Source: Sycobia sp. Sy_11
Taxonomy: Eukaryota > Arthropoda > Insecta > Hymenoptera > Epichrysomallidae
Direction: 5' to 3'
DNA: 64,000 nucleotides
Assembly (NCBI GenBank): GCA_018907035.1
Contig: JACCIC010000038.1
Location: 224,501-288,500 of the forward strand
Positions 45,912 to 58,030 of this stretch are shown here, in pieces. The translations under genes were made by a program, and so were the position numbers. Position 1 is the first letter of the stretch. The number at the start of each line of letters is the position of its first letter. Below the pieces are notes generated by a model, which was not told the DNA's origin, made no database searches, and saw only the letters and a list, made by a program, of their open reading frames with translations.

Positions 45912-46560
45912 TGCTGCGCATTTCATTACGCTGCCCGACGACCTGTGTGTTAGCAGGCGTAGCTTAAGATCCAGTACTAGGTGGTACTCCCTGAGGAAGT
46001 CGCTTTCTATAATCGGACTTTCAACCGCGACGGCTACGAAGTTCCATGGCATCGTATCCTGAAACCCGAGACCCATGTCGATCTTCACGATCCCATATGT
46101 TTCGATTGTCGAGTCGTTCGTTGTAAATAGTTGCAGGATATATCGCGCGGTATCACGGATATTTCCGCGCCTGAATCTATAATGAACGTTCGTTTGTTCC
46201 TCCTGTTTTTTACGTGGAGACTTTGTTAGGCTGTACTATATTCGCGATCGTGTGTACGCTCCTGTCGCGCTGTTGATTTCCCTGGTTCGCGGGTTGATTG
46301 AGCGCATTGCAGTGAGTGCGTGCCGACGGACATGGGGACTCGTCTGAGAGATGCTTAGTTCTGCAGCGCAACGATGCTAACCGGCTCAATAGCGCGGTTC
46401 CGTCCGCCTTCTTCAACGAACTGAAGGGGACCCGAGGACATATTTCCTTTTTTTTGTGTATGTTGACTATTCCTGCGACTAGACGTGCTGTTAACTGTTT
46501 GCTCATGCGAGTTAAAATGCAAATGTCGCCAGTACGCGATTTCCATTATTGACTCGTATT
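45912..46560 (-). pseudogene. Retropepsin (and possible gag end) remnant of another LTR element
   Basis: On the minus strand FIIDSGAEISVIPRDI (about 46185-46138) is a retropepsin active-site loop. After a frame shift TYGIVKIDMGLGFQDTMPWNF and ESPIIESDFLREYHLVLDL follow, the flap and C-terminal strands. Sequence upstream (46210-46506) is open and basic and could be the end of gag. This is a different lineage from elements A and B by its SGAE loop and spacing. Damaged. Confidence 0.6.
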
Positions 46561-47640
46561 AATGCTGCGGCGTTTAACCAAGCTATCACCTGTGCAACGT
46601 GCGCGCTTAACAGGCTTAACTGCACGTGGTTCATTTATTCTGGTGCGCAGCCCCTCATCGTTGAGGCAGTAGCGTCAGGAATGTGCACATGACGAGCTTA
46701 CCGGCAATTGCCGTGTGGTTCTACTTTTCGGGCGTTTCATCCGCCACGTCGTGCCCGCAAGTGGGCACCAGGGCTAAGCGTGCGTTATGTGTGCGCCCGG
46801 TCGTAACACGGTGTGCGGAGGGATGAGTTGCGAGGTTATGTTGGTCGCGGTACGAGGCAAGTTATTGTATTCTTTTTACATTTAATAACACTTCTTTTTT
46901 TTTAATTTTTAGTGATGTTCGCCAATTCGGTCAGCGTTATTAACACAAGATAAACAAAAAAAACTAGCCGTTGTCTCTTCCCGAGAGTACAAATATTGCG
47001 TGCGTTCTCGCATTTTCTCTTCGCGGAACGGCAAAACGCGGAACAAAGAAGGGGAACATTCCCTACATGCGCGCGTGCAAACTTACTGTAATTTCTACCA
47101 TGATGCGTTGGTGGCCCCTAGCTGCATGTCGTTTCTCCTCGTAGCTGTGGTGCTGCGTGCACCGATTCGATGCTGTCGGTGACGGCGTTGCAGTCGTCCT
47201 TGCACTGCTTTGTCTCTGATGAAGTGCTGCGCCTCTGCGTGCCAACCGTCGATACGGCGCCGCACTCCATCGCCGATGCCATTGTCGCAGTAGCTTACTA
47301 CAGCGCCCGGCGCTATGCTTGCTTGCACGTGGCCGAGCTGAATTTCCTAATGATTTTCAGCCTCGTGCCGAGAGTCGGCGTGATGGGCTATAGTTGCCCG
47401 CATGTCCTTGCAATTTGTTGGAGTTACGCGTATTTTGCTGCATGTTGGACTTCAACAAAAACTATGCAAGCGATGGTATTCTTGCTTTATCTTTGCGTGG
47501 TGGTCCTCCCCTGACCCAGCTTTGGCTTGCTGACAGCGTCCGTCTTTCTTCGATTGACGGTGGACGCTTTTCAGCCTCGGAGTTACAGTGTGGGATTTCT
47601 TCTATCCCGCCAAAGGTTAGACTATAAAGTCAGCGTGTAT
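46561..47640. other. GC-rich DNA, probably retroelement debris
   Basis: Sharply more GC-rich than its surroundings, with short overlapping frames on both strands and no motif I trust. It lies upstream of the minus-strand retropepsin remnant, so it may be gag or LTR of the same element. Confidence 0.35.
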
Positions 47641-50067
47641 TATTCATGTAGGTATCATGTAAAATACAAACATAGGCGCAGAAATATCGAAAACAACAAT
47701 TTTTCTTGTTAAGAAAAGATCTTTCCTTTCCCTCTTATAATTTTACGAGCCCAGACTTTATAATGAAAAAATATTCACATATATAAATAACTAATCAAGA
47801 CAGAAGATAAACTGAAAGTAATTTGAAATTGTAAAATAAACCAATATAAAGCTTAAAAGAATTAATTTATGCTATTATACACTGGATATAATAGAATTAC
47901 CGTATTACAACTAAGAATACTATGACGATTAGTAAAAATAAATTGAAATTAAAAAAAATCTTCATTAGTTGCTTTTATGAATAAGATATCCTATTTTACA
48001 ACTAAGACCAACAGCGACGTAGCTGGAGCCATTTGTGATATAGTGCACGAACGTACGCATGATTTATTTTAAAATAATTACGAATCACTTAGAATGCATT
48101 AATAAATGTAAAGATAGATGAACCTTTTACTTGCGCCTTGCCAACTTTCAAGTTAAAATGTAAACTAAATGATAAGTTTAAACAAAAATTTTTTAAACTA
48201 AATAAAATATATTTCGTTTCACTATTTTAGCGTTAGAAACTTCCGAAATATCATCTCTAGCAACGGTGTCTTTCATTTTAAACAATATAAATACTTAGTT
48301 TAAAAATCTGGCCTTTTCAGTTTTGTTTGCTATTAATATTCTCTAACGAATGCATTTTACTACATTAAAAAATTCCAAGCCGTTGGCGAACTTCGCAATG
48401 GTTAATTTTCAATATAAATAATTTTGCAACTGGTCGCCATATTGAACTTACACTTTGTAATTTGAAACACATTATGAGTAGATAAAAAAACATTTATTTG
48501 TGCCATTATTGAATTTAGATTTTCTAAACAAATTTTATATCTCTTTGAATATCGTAAATTTTTGAATTTTCATTGTTTATTTAACAATAGATAAATTTAC
48601 TTTTTAGTTTTTAATGTACGTACTTTTGTTTAGAATTATCTCCTGCGCAACTTTTATACGAAACATTTTTCGATTAGAGCAATAGTTCTTAAACTATTGA
48701 AGAAAAAGTAAAAAAAAGAGCATTTTTTGTGCTTTTTTTAAAGTAAATAAACACGTCGCTGATCTGTTACGACCCCGACAATTTAGGATCTTATTCTACA
48801 CATCTTCAGCTATCATTTACAGGGAAAAAATAGGCGCTGGAAAAAATGTGTAATCAAAACCCTAATTCGCCTGAACTAAATCATCGTGCTAATCAGCCAA
48901 CTATATCGGGTATATCCGAAAGGCCTCCAGTAAATGGCCGATAAGTAGAAGTGCCAATTCTGGAATGCATTTTCCTGTACTCCTCATCAGACCCTGCCAT
49001 ATACGCGATTATATGGACCGGGTCAAGGGCATGTATATTAAGCTAGTACCTCCCAAAATTGATTTACAATGGAATTTTGTTAAATTTGGTATGTACATTA
49101 AGTACATAATACTTTATCAGCTGTTAAAATTTTAGTGAATTTGGCCGAATCAAAAAAAAGTTATAACAATTTGAAATTTAGATTTTAACACGTAATTTTC
49201 AATTCGAATGAGAAATTTGAAGGTTTTCTCTGCAGAGTAAAGAAACTGTTCGACACACTTGTTTGAAAAACTAATATATTATAATCTAAATTAATAGCAA
49301 TATATTTATATTCAAACAACGAAAATTTTTTTAATAAAGTTGATCTGAAAACTATAGTTTTGATGATTTTCGACAATTTGCCCATCGAGAAGAATCATTA
49401 CGTGACAACGCCGAACGAACTATACAGCCATCAGGCAGCATGTTTTTGTAGAAGAAACCTTTTTCGGTAAGATTTCAGTCGTTGGATTTTATGAATGAAA
49501 ACAACAGTTACACAAAAAATCCATCGAATGACAATTCTTTTACAAAAAAGGTATCCATATTGAAGTACTTGAAATTAAAATGCATTCTTATGTAATTATA
49601 TTACAGTGGTAAGTGATACACTATTACTCCTACTACGCACATGCACACACATACTATAATCGGGCATTGCATTTTTTTTAACAACTTCCAAATTTTTTAT
49701 ATAAATATATTGTTATTAATCTAAACTACAACATAATTACCTTCTTTACAAAATAGGATTGACAAAACATAAATTATTTTTTAAGGTTCATCTAAATCTT
49801 AGATTCCTTTTCTTGTATATTTTTTTTTCATTCGCAAATTTGTCATTACTACTGCGATACAAATGCATTGTTATTGATGAAAAAACAATTAAAAATAAAA
49901 ATCAGCTTTAATAGTTGGTAATTACATATACATACAATAAACAAACAAAAATTACGTGATATTCTCAAGAATTAAATGGTAAAAAGAATATTTCGGGTGA
50001 AAAACTAAGAAAATATATCGATGCAAATGTCAGAAGAACTGGACGTGTACTAAAGCTTTTCTATCTA
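47641..50067. other. AT-rich DNA, no gene recognised
   Basis: No splice-supported exon, repeat end or RNA gene seen. Confidence 0.45.
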
Positions 50068-50350
50068 TTAAGTGTATAAATAAGTTTTCGCCGTTTCGAA
50101 AAGATAGCGCCACCGATCAGATAACGTCGAAATTCTCAGCTGTAAAAAGTCGTATAGTATATGTTGACATCCGGCAACCATATAACCTTTTAATACCTCT
50201 GATTTTTTGCTAGCATCACTTAGTTTTCATCGTGTTAAGATGTCAAGTTTTGAGCCAATTAAGCGTTATTTGCGGGAATTGTTAAATTACTTCTTTCATT
50301 TAATGCAATCTGCAGCTGAAGTACATCGGCTACTCGTATACAAATGGCCA
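50068..50350 (+). pseudogene. Mariner 5' end and transposase N-terminus fragment
   Basis: After TA (50066-50067) comes TTAAGTGTATAAATAAG, a mariner-type end. An ATG at 50240 starts MSSFEPIKRYLRELLNYFFH followed by QSAAEVHRLL, the first helices of a mariner transposase DNA-binding domain. The frame then leaves the homology after about 35 codons. A third mariner lineage in the window. Confidence 0.6.
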
Positions 50351-52716
50351 TTTAGAGTGTTTTATGTTTAATCATATTTTATAATGCGTGTAGTATGCTA
50401 ATGTGTGTGGTATGAATACTGTAAGTTAAATTATAAAAATGTTCACTTTTTATTAAATACGAATTCGAGTTTCAATTCAATTTGCGGCTTTTTTCCTCCA
50501 TTGAAACATGGAGGTTTTTTATGCCATTAGATTCAGGTAGTATTAATTGAATATAATATATCTTTGTTTTTTATTAAATTTAAATTGTCAGTTTTGTTAT
50601 TTATACACGTCACACATTTAATCCATATATCCCTTAATTTATTTGTATTCATATATTATTTATCTTTCTTTTATTTAATTATTTAGTTACTTATTATTAT
50701 TTACCTTCATTTTAATTTATTTGTTTTATTAAATCTTACTTATAAACGTCTATTAAACTAGCTTAAGAACTTTCAAAACAGTACAATTATATTGATCATC
50801 AGAGTAGTACTAAATCTAACAATAGATGAAGTATATAGGGGCCCCTAAAAAATGTTAATTCTTCATCAATTAAAAATTTTTTAAAAACATAATTATACAA
50901 TTAATAAAAATAATATACTGAAAACTGAAAAATTTTTCGGTAAACTCATTTTTAAAAATACATTTGAAAAGCGATTATGTACTTTTAATAAATGAAGAAA
51001 ATCAAGAAAGGGATTTATTTTCAATAATATTATTATAAAATCAAATTATAGAGATAAAATTTATTGGCTATGTATGTAATTTGTTCTGCACACTATTAGT
51101 TCTTTGCGATGCGATGAAAGTGGCAGGTTGAATGAAAACAATAACTTCTTTAATTAGAAGATATTTATAATTTTTTTAATTTTCTTCTAAAAGTTATGAT
51201 GTATAGAAATTAAAACTGTCTGTATAAATTACGAAAGAATGTTTCAAAATATCTCGACGAATGTAAGTAGAATGTGGTCAGGTTTTAGAATTTCGAGAAC
51301 CAGAGGGATAGAATTTGATTATTTAAAAGTTTATGAGCTCATAAAAATATTTTGCTAGAACTTGTATTTAAAAATCATAAAGCGTGACGACTGTATTAAA
51401 TTTTTGAGCTAGAAATATATTTATATAACACCATTCTTTAACAAATCGAAAACCAATTTGAACTTGATATTTTATAATAGTATGTAATTTTTTATACTTC
51501 TATACATAGTAATTATGTATACGTATTTTAGGATTTTGTTTGAAAAATTGTTTTTCGTAAAAATTATACGAATTTTTAAAAATTTCGTAAATTTACTCCA
51601 AAATCTCATATATTAAATGGATTTTCTCAGAGTATATTGGTCGCATCTATTCTGAAATTATTCAGGTTACAGTTTATTTCTGGAAACTAATTTGAAGGTG
51701 AATTTAAAAAGAATATTCTTGGTAAAAATTTTTAACATCGATAATTTAATCGTTGAAATGTCTGTAACATGCCCATCTCACAATTGAAATTGATTTAAAA
51801 AAAACTATTTTAATCAGATATTTGTATCTACAAAATCTACTTTTAAAAATGATGTGGCTATTAAATCAGAAGTTATCAGATATTTTCAGAATATATGTTT
51901 TGTAGCGCGCGGCGCACGCTGCACTTCAGATTCCCATAGGAGTAGACGGATTAACTTTACAAGTGATTGGTTTAGCCAATTAAAAAAATGTATAGATATT
52001 TAATCTTTAGAGTATCGCACATGTGCTTCATTGGATGATCTTAAAAATCGATTTTATAAAAATGTTGTATCTCTGTTAAATCAACAGTTATTAAATATGT
52101 AAGACGCAGCAAGCTGAACGTGTTGGATTTCTCTGATGCTCGTATATATTTTTCAATTTTAATATGTAGTATATTATATGATAGGTTTTTTATTAGGTTT
52201 ATGAGTAGGATGATTAAAAGGCTTTTTGAATTCTCTAAATTGGTTGAGCTTGTCACTTGCTATCGCAACGAAGATGATTTTCCTATTACTGAGAGTTTGA
52301 GAACTATAGCGTTGAACCCGTATCAGCACGCTGCATAACTTGAACGCGAAAAAATTACATAACAAAGTATGTAAATGAACAAAGTTCGGTATATATACGA
52401 TTCATATAGCTTGAGACAATCAATTTTTTATATGATGATTTTAGAGTTTGTGGACATATTTAAAAAAAAATTTCATCAAAATTTTATACCGGAAAGCTGT
52501 AAAAAAACACGAAAAAAACACAACGACAGCTTGATTTTCATAATCATAATAATATAATAGATATTATATTCATAAATCAGATCATTCATAAATATAATAG
52601 TATTAATAACAGATACGAACATTTATTTATTTGTATAATTTTCAATTAATAAATGAATCAATCACATTTAGTTTCTCTATGGATTTTCTTCTATTTATTA
52701 GTCATAACAAGCATGT
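50351..52716. other. AT-rich DNA, no gene recognised
   Basis: Contains a perfect hairpin CCTCCAT/ATGGAGG (50495-50514) between T runs. No coding signal of note. Confidence 0.45.
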
Positions 52717-53386
52717 ACAAGTAACAAAATATGTCATAGAAATAAATCTATACTGTCAAAACATTTTATACATTTAAATAAATGGTTTATTTATATACCA
52801 TTAATTATCCATTTAATACAAATAATTAATTTATACATTTAAATACTGAAATGTTTATTTAAATATAGTAAATCTTTTTTTGATATATGAGAACTGAAAA
52901 TTTAAACAAAATATAAAATTCAACTCTAGTGTGTTAACTTATTAGCCCGTCATTTTCGTAATTTTCAACGATGTAATTTTAAACGTTGTAATAATTCCAA
53001 ATGAAACGCAATGGAAGTAATTGTTCAAGTCAAACAATCTGCTGTTCAAACTTTTTTTTTGAGGAGTCTGGGAATGCTATCTGCATTTCTGGAAAATTCT
53101 TGGAAAATGACCACTGGAATATGTGCAACTCGACAGAAATCCCATGTCACTACCCACTAAACACATATCTCCACGTTACACCGACACCAGCCCGGAACTG
53201 TTATGCACATTACTTCAGCCTGGGCGGCTGTCCCTGCGTGGTAATTTCACGTTCATACCTTTCATCCCAGGTTGTCATGCATACTCGGTTCTGCGTTATA
53301 TCATACTCTCACATACTTTCATCATCCAGATATCCATCTGCTTTTTTGCTCCGTAGCACATTCGTAACGTATTTTGCGATCAACCG

Positions 53387-54343
53387 TCAGCTGTCCGCGT
53401 CCGTTGTCATAAGTTTCGTTACGTTTTCTAGCATGATCTCGCCTATCCACGTCTGTAGCCCTAGTCGTAGCTCGGTCCAATGGTCGCACAAAAAGAACGT
53501 GTGCTCCACATCGTCCCAAGCCCATCCGCAGTACGTACATTCTGGAGAGGTAATCCACTTCATCCTGTAGAGGTACTTATGGAAGTATCCATGTCCAGAT
53601 AGAAACTGGGTAAGGTAGAAGTTCACCTCCCCGTGTTGTCTCACTTTCCACGGATCCATTTCGGGTATAAGTCTTTTCGTCCAATTATCCACGTTCGTCC
53701 GTCGTCCACCATCTCTACCACGTTTCGATCGTTTTTATTCGTTCTTCTGTTGCAGGGTCTTCCCTTCCAACGTTCGAACTCCGCTTGTGAATACGTTTCC
53801 GTTCGGCCGCAAGTAGATCAATGGGAATGACCCCAGCGATCACGAAAACCGCGCTCTCGGACACGGTGCGATATGCACACGCGATTCTTAACGCGCCCAC
53901 CCTTTGTACGATTTTCATGACATTCGCGCGTTTTCTGATATTCATCGCGTCGGCCTATACCTCCACCCCGTAAAGCAGGATCGAGTGGGTAACGCTCATC
54001 AACAGTCTTCGTACGTTTTGTCTAGGTCCTTTCGTGTTCGCCATTAGTCTGCTTAAAGCCTTTGTCTTTTCAGCTTCGTATCCAAGGTTACCCAAAGATA
54101 CTTGACCTCACTCCTGGTCTCCAATCTTTCCATCCCTAATATGATGGAAATTACCGTCTCTATACGTCTGCGAGTTAGTAGCAGTAACTCGGTCTTTTGC
54201 AGCGCTAGTTGCAGTCCGTGGTCTGTCATCCATTCGGTTACCCGTCGCATGATCTGATTCAGATATAACTGAATCAGATGATAGTCGCGCACGACTATCA
54301 CGGCTGCCACGTCGTCAGCGTATGCTACGAGGCGCACGTCCAC
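53387..54343 (-). pseudogene. LINE ORF2 remnant: end of RT and C-terminal zinc motif
   Basis: RVLVAYADD-type catalytic box appears as LVAYADDVAAVI (about 54330-54295), followed by WMTDHGLQLALQKTELLLL and a decayed KYLWVTLD, the palm and thumb of a non-LTR RT. Frame breaks lie near 54050 and 53700. The last frame holds CTYCGWAWDDVEHTFFLC, the CCHC motif at the end of R1/I-group ORF2. RT of these elements primes on nicked target DNA; this copy has no endonuclease and is broken. Confidence 0.75.
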
Positions 54344-54549
54344 ATCACGACTTCCACGGCCTTGTTGATCTCACTCAAACCGTTCTTAATCACTTGGCTC
54401 ACATTTTTTTCTATGCCAGTTCTTTCCGTCATTTTACTTAAGACTCTGCTGATAATGTAAAACTGCTCTTGCAGTTTACTCTCAGCAGCCTCCCAAGTTG
54501 CTGGAGATCTACTAGCATTCCCGCTGCTGCCTGTCACATTTTCTGGCAC
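54325..54549 (-). pseudogene. LINE ORF1-like fragment
   Basis: 74 codons, rich in Ser, Glu and Lys with heptad-like hydrophobic spacing (EAAESKLQEQFYIISRVLSK), in the position of ORF1. It stops where the late RT begins. Assigned by position and composition only. Confidence 0.4.
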
Positions 54550-55500
54550 ACCAGCCGGTTCGCTACTGGTATACTAGGGGAGCTGGGAAGCTCCATGGAC
54601 TCTACTGAGTCGATTGCAAGCAGCACCGGAGAGCCTACTATTACTTTTTTTAAACTTTTCATTTTTAATTTACTAGTTTGTGTTAAGTGGGTGATATTTG
54701 TGATGGTCAGGAGGATTACTTGTTGGAGATGACGATTTAGCGTCCTGAATCTCCCCAATGCTCAAGCCCTCCTACATTCCGGTGGCCTCGGCTGCCCCCA
54801 CCCTCCTCCACGACTTGCAGCAGGGTCCCATCCGTACGCCATACGGCAATACTACGAGAAGCGGGATTTGACGTCTGACGACGCCACCCATGTTGGCTAG
54901 ACTGGATTCGAGCCCCCTACTTGTGGCGGCCCAGGTGTGCCATCTGGCTTTACAACCGTACCCTCCAGAAGGGGAGCGCACATAAGCATGAAGTGATTCC
55001 CTCACAGCTAATCCCACCAATCAACAAGTAATCACTGCATCCACAAACTCTTTCCGTCGCTCAAACTGGTCACAGTCATACGTGAGAGGTGCCCGTTTAT
55101 AGGGCATCATTCATTCATAACCCACCTGGAAGTTACCCGTTTATAGGGTCTCCATCTCCACTATTCATGGGAAATACCCGTTTATAGAGTTTCCGATATA
55201 CTCTCCAGTTCGGGCACGGCAGTCTTGCAGATATTTAGGTGTGTGAATGACGAGTGGATGTATAGATGAGCGAATACCACTATTTTCGCTCGAAGTTCTT
55301 GTCCACGGCCACTTATTCCTCACCCCTAGGAGTGCTTATTTCGTGATTGACCGCAAGCGGTTGTTCCCCTATCCACAACCCCAGGGTCGCGTGTGGTAGC
55401 TGAACTCAAGACCCCACAGCAATTCAAGTTTTTGACATCCCGATCAGAACGTTAAATAAGGTTATTATTAGGACTTAATCATAATAAATAGAAATTGTTT

Positions 55501-55943
55501 AACTGACAAAATGTACATCCGTGACAAATAGCATATTTTGTGGATTTTTAAAGGGTTAATAAAAGTATAATAAGCACACAAATAATAGATATGAAAATGA
55601 TCATGCGCTTAGTAACAAATTATAATAAGAAGATGAGAAACCAAATAGGAATATTTGAATATTACATGAGTAGGATTAAAAATTATTATCGAAAATTCAT
55701 AATAATATATTTTACAAATAAATACTAGGCAGGCGTGGACTCATAAAAAATTCCCTGTTTTAAAAAAAAATACCTCAGGATTCGTATTGTATGGGTCAAA
55801 ATATATAAGGTGCAAATTTTCTATTTGGAGACATCTAAGAACTAAGTAAACAGCAAAATCAAAAAACAAAAACTAAACAAACAACATATGGAGCATATGT
55901 TAGCTCGCTGTAGGCAAGTCAGGTATACACATATTAATAGTAA

Positions 55944-55983
<40 letters not shown>

Positions 55984-56331
55984 CAGATACAGATATATAT
56001 TACGGATTAGAATAATCTTAGAAAGAATATATATAATAAATGTTTGATATGTGTGTATGTTCTATACCAAATATCAACTGGCGCGGTAGCCTCACGAAGG
56101 CGAGTTTGACAATCACCAGCATAGCGCGACCGCTATACTATTTACTTCTAAATTGGGATTTCAAATTGTCAATTAATGAAACAAATTATTTATCACTTCT
56201 TCATCGATAATTTTCCAATTACTATTTATGACCTGAAGAATCGTTATCCGCCGGTATTTTCGACACTAAAAAGCAGTTTTTAATATAAAACTCCGTGTGT
56301 GTGATTAAAGCAAATGGTCAGAAACCTTTCT

Positions 56332-56389
<58 letters not shown>

Positions 56390-56456
56390 GTAATAGTAAA
56401 TACATAGTAAAAAAGGTCAGCCAAAATTTAGGGTAAGACTCTTATAACTGTGTTAT
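55501..56456. other. AT-rich DNA with interrupted (TA)n tracts
   Basis: (TA)n at 55948-55982 and 56334-56388. No gene seen. Confidence 0.5.
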
Positions 56457-58030
56457 ATGCCGACGCATAGACCCCCTAGAGTCTTGCGTGGCGCACTTTC
56501 GCTGGAATGCGGAAAGCATTCCCGAAACCCCCTCTCTCCGCCGCGGCGATTCCGGGCGAATCAGCGCTTGCGACCATCAGCGGAGCCTTACGGCGCCACC
56601 GGAGTCGCAAGCGTAGTAGAAATAAAAGAGAGGGTTTTCGGGATGGAAAAACAGAAAGGGAGCGGGAGAGATTGAGATCCGGACCTCCTAGGATCTCCGA
56701 CGGCCCTTCCCAAATCAATAAATAGTCTTAACATTTATCCAACGCCTTGTTATTGACCTTTCAAAACCCATCCCAGGCTCCATAACACCGGGAGAGCGGC
56801 GCTCCCCCGCGCCGCACACAGATCCAACGAGAGAGTGAAGCAGCGCCGCCACGCGCCGCCGCTCCAATAACAGCTAAGCGGGCCGCCCCCGCCTCGCACT
56901 CCCGCGCGCACCGCCTGCGGCGGCTCAAGAGAGCGTTGGCTCCGGAAACCCGGATCAGACGGACGTTATTCACGGTGTGGACTCCGGGTAGGGCACGTCT
57001 CCGAAAGGAGTTACGGGCATGGCGCCTAGAAGCTACTAGGAGTCATGCCCAAGGCCTCCGGAGACCAACCGACGCGACGGGACAGGGCGATCCTTCCCCA
57101 GCTCCCCCACCCACGGGCTCGTCCGTGTCCGATCCGGATATCCGGATCAGACCGACACCCTCCGCGGTGCGGACTCCGGGCAGAGCACCTCTCCGAAAGG
57201 AGTTACGGATAAATACCCAGTAGCTCCGACTAAGAGTGGTGATTAAGGCCTCCGGAGACTCACCGGCGTGTCGAGAGACGCGCCTGGGGATTGTCGAAGG
57301 ACGATTCACTCGGGGTCCGTGTTCGTGTCCTTGCCTCCTTCCCTCTTCCTACGTGCCGGCGGTCGTATCGGGTTTCAGGGATCGGGGTCGGAGCTGCTCC
57401 GGCCTTAAAGGAACCGACCATGGGGCCACTGGCACCATTTCCTTCTCACTCAGGAAGGAAGCATGACGCCAGCCTGTTCTAGCCCGGAAAATCTTAAGAG
57501 ACGGCCTCGCCGCAGGCCTAGGAGGAGGAACGAGCGATAGCGCGCCAAGCGGAACACACGGCGTCATCGCAATAGGCAGACAATGCCGGAGGACAGCAAG
57601 GAAGACATCTGGGAGATAGATCTGGATCTGCCAGATCTAGACCTCTCAGAGGCCACCTCGGAGGACGAGGGACCACTGAAGGCCGTACGGAGCGCGGTGG
57701 TGATTCCAGCCACTCCCGAGGCCCTCGACGTACGGGGCGAGATCGGCATCGGCCGTCCTACTCGTCGCTCATTGTCCCCCCTCCTCGGCCTCCTCTGGCG
57801 GAACTCCCGGGGACCCCGACCATCTTTAGACCCCCCGATCGAAGTCTTTCTCCGATCCGGTGGCGTCAGAAGGGGAAGGGCCTCCCTGCGGCACCGCGCA
57901 TCGGCCTAGTGGGGGAAGCAGTCCCACACCGCAGCCGAAGTGCAAGCCTCGTTGATTAAGGAGAGGCGACGAACTAAACGGCCCTTTTTAGGGCCACAAC
58001 ACAAATCAAACAAGACCAGATTATTCGACT
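56457..58030 (+). repeat. GC-rich unit of unknown class
   Basis: About 1.6 kb of very GC-rich DNA inside AT-rich DNA. It has two diverged copies of a block at about 56945-57060 and 57137-57265 that share CCGGATCAGAC, GGACTCCGGG, TCTCCGAAAGGAGTTACGG and AGGCCTCCGGAGA. CTCC GAAA GGAG is a hairpin with a GNRA-type loop. The only notable frame is 57583-57909, with an acidic start (MPEDSKEDIWEIDLDLPDLD). The unit ends near a perfect 6-bp hairpin (57980-57995). It may be the 5' part of a non-LTR element; I could not confirm this. Confidence 0.4.
57980..57995 (+). other. Histone-3'-end-like stem-loop
   Basis: GGCCCT (57980-57985), TTTT loop, AGGGCC (57990-57995), then ACAACAC. Stem length, loop length and loop bases are like the stem-loop of replication-dependent histone mRNAs. 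No histone coding sequence is upstream, and no clear purine-rich U7 site follows. Confidence 0.45.

Larger units (their letters stand above)
53056..55422 (-). mobile_element. R1-like non-LTR retrotransposon, internally deleted
   Basis: Minus-strand element with a poly(A) end (T run at 53052-53060) and flanking TTCAAACTTTT (53045-53055) and TTCAAGTTTTT (55423-55433) as a target duplication. In order from its 5' end: a leader with three short hairpins (about 55190-55093), an ORF1-like piece (54549-54345), the late RT (YADD at about 54320), thumb and a C-terminal CCHC motif, then a short 3' UTR. ORF1 passes directly into late RT, so most of ORF2 including the endonuclease is missing. Confidence 0.8.
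52717..55500. repeat. Duplicated segment D, copy 2, split by a LINE
   Basis: 52717-53055 and 55423-55500 together match 35072-35270 plus 35485-35780. This copy lacks the SINE of copy 1 but has gained a 2.4-kb LINE. Confidence 0.75.

Noticed and set aside
45729..46088. Minus-strand 119-codon frame as a single gene
   Set aside because: It runs across the joint between mariner debris and a retropepsin remnant, and only part of it is retropepsin-like.
50495..50520. Hairpin between T runs that resembles a bacterial terminator
   Set aside because: The sequence is insect nuclear DNA with no transcription unit next to it.
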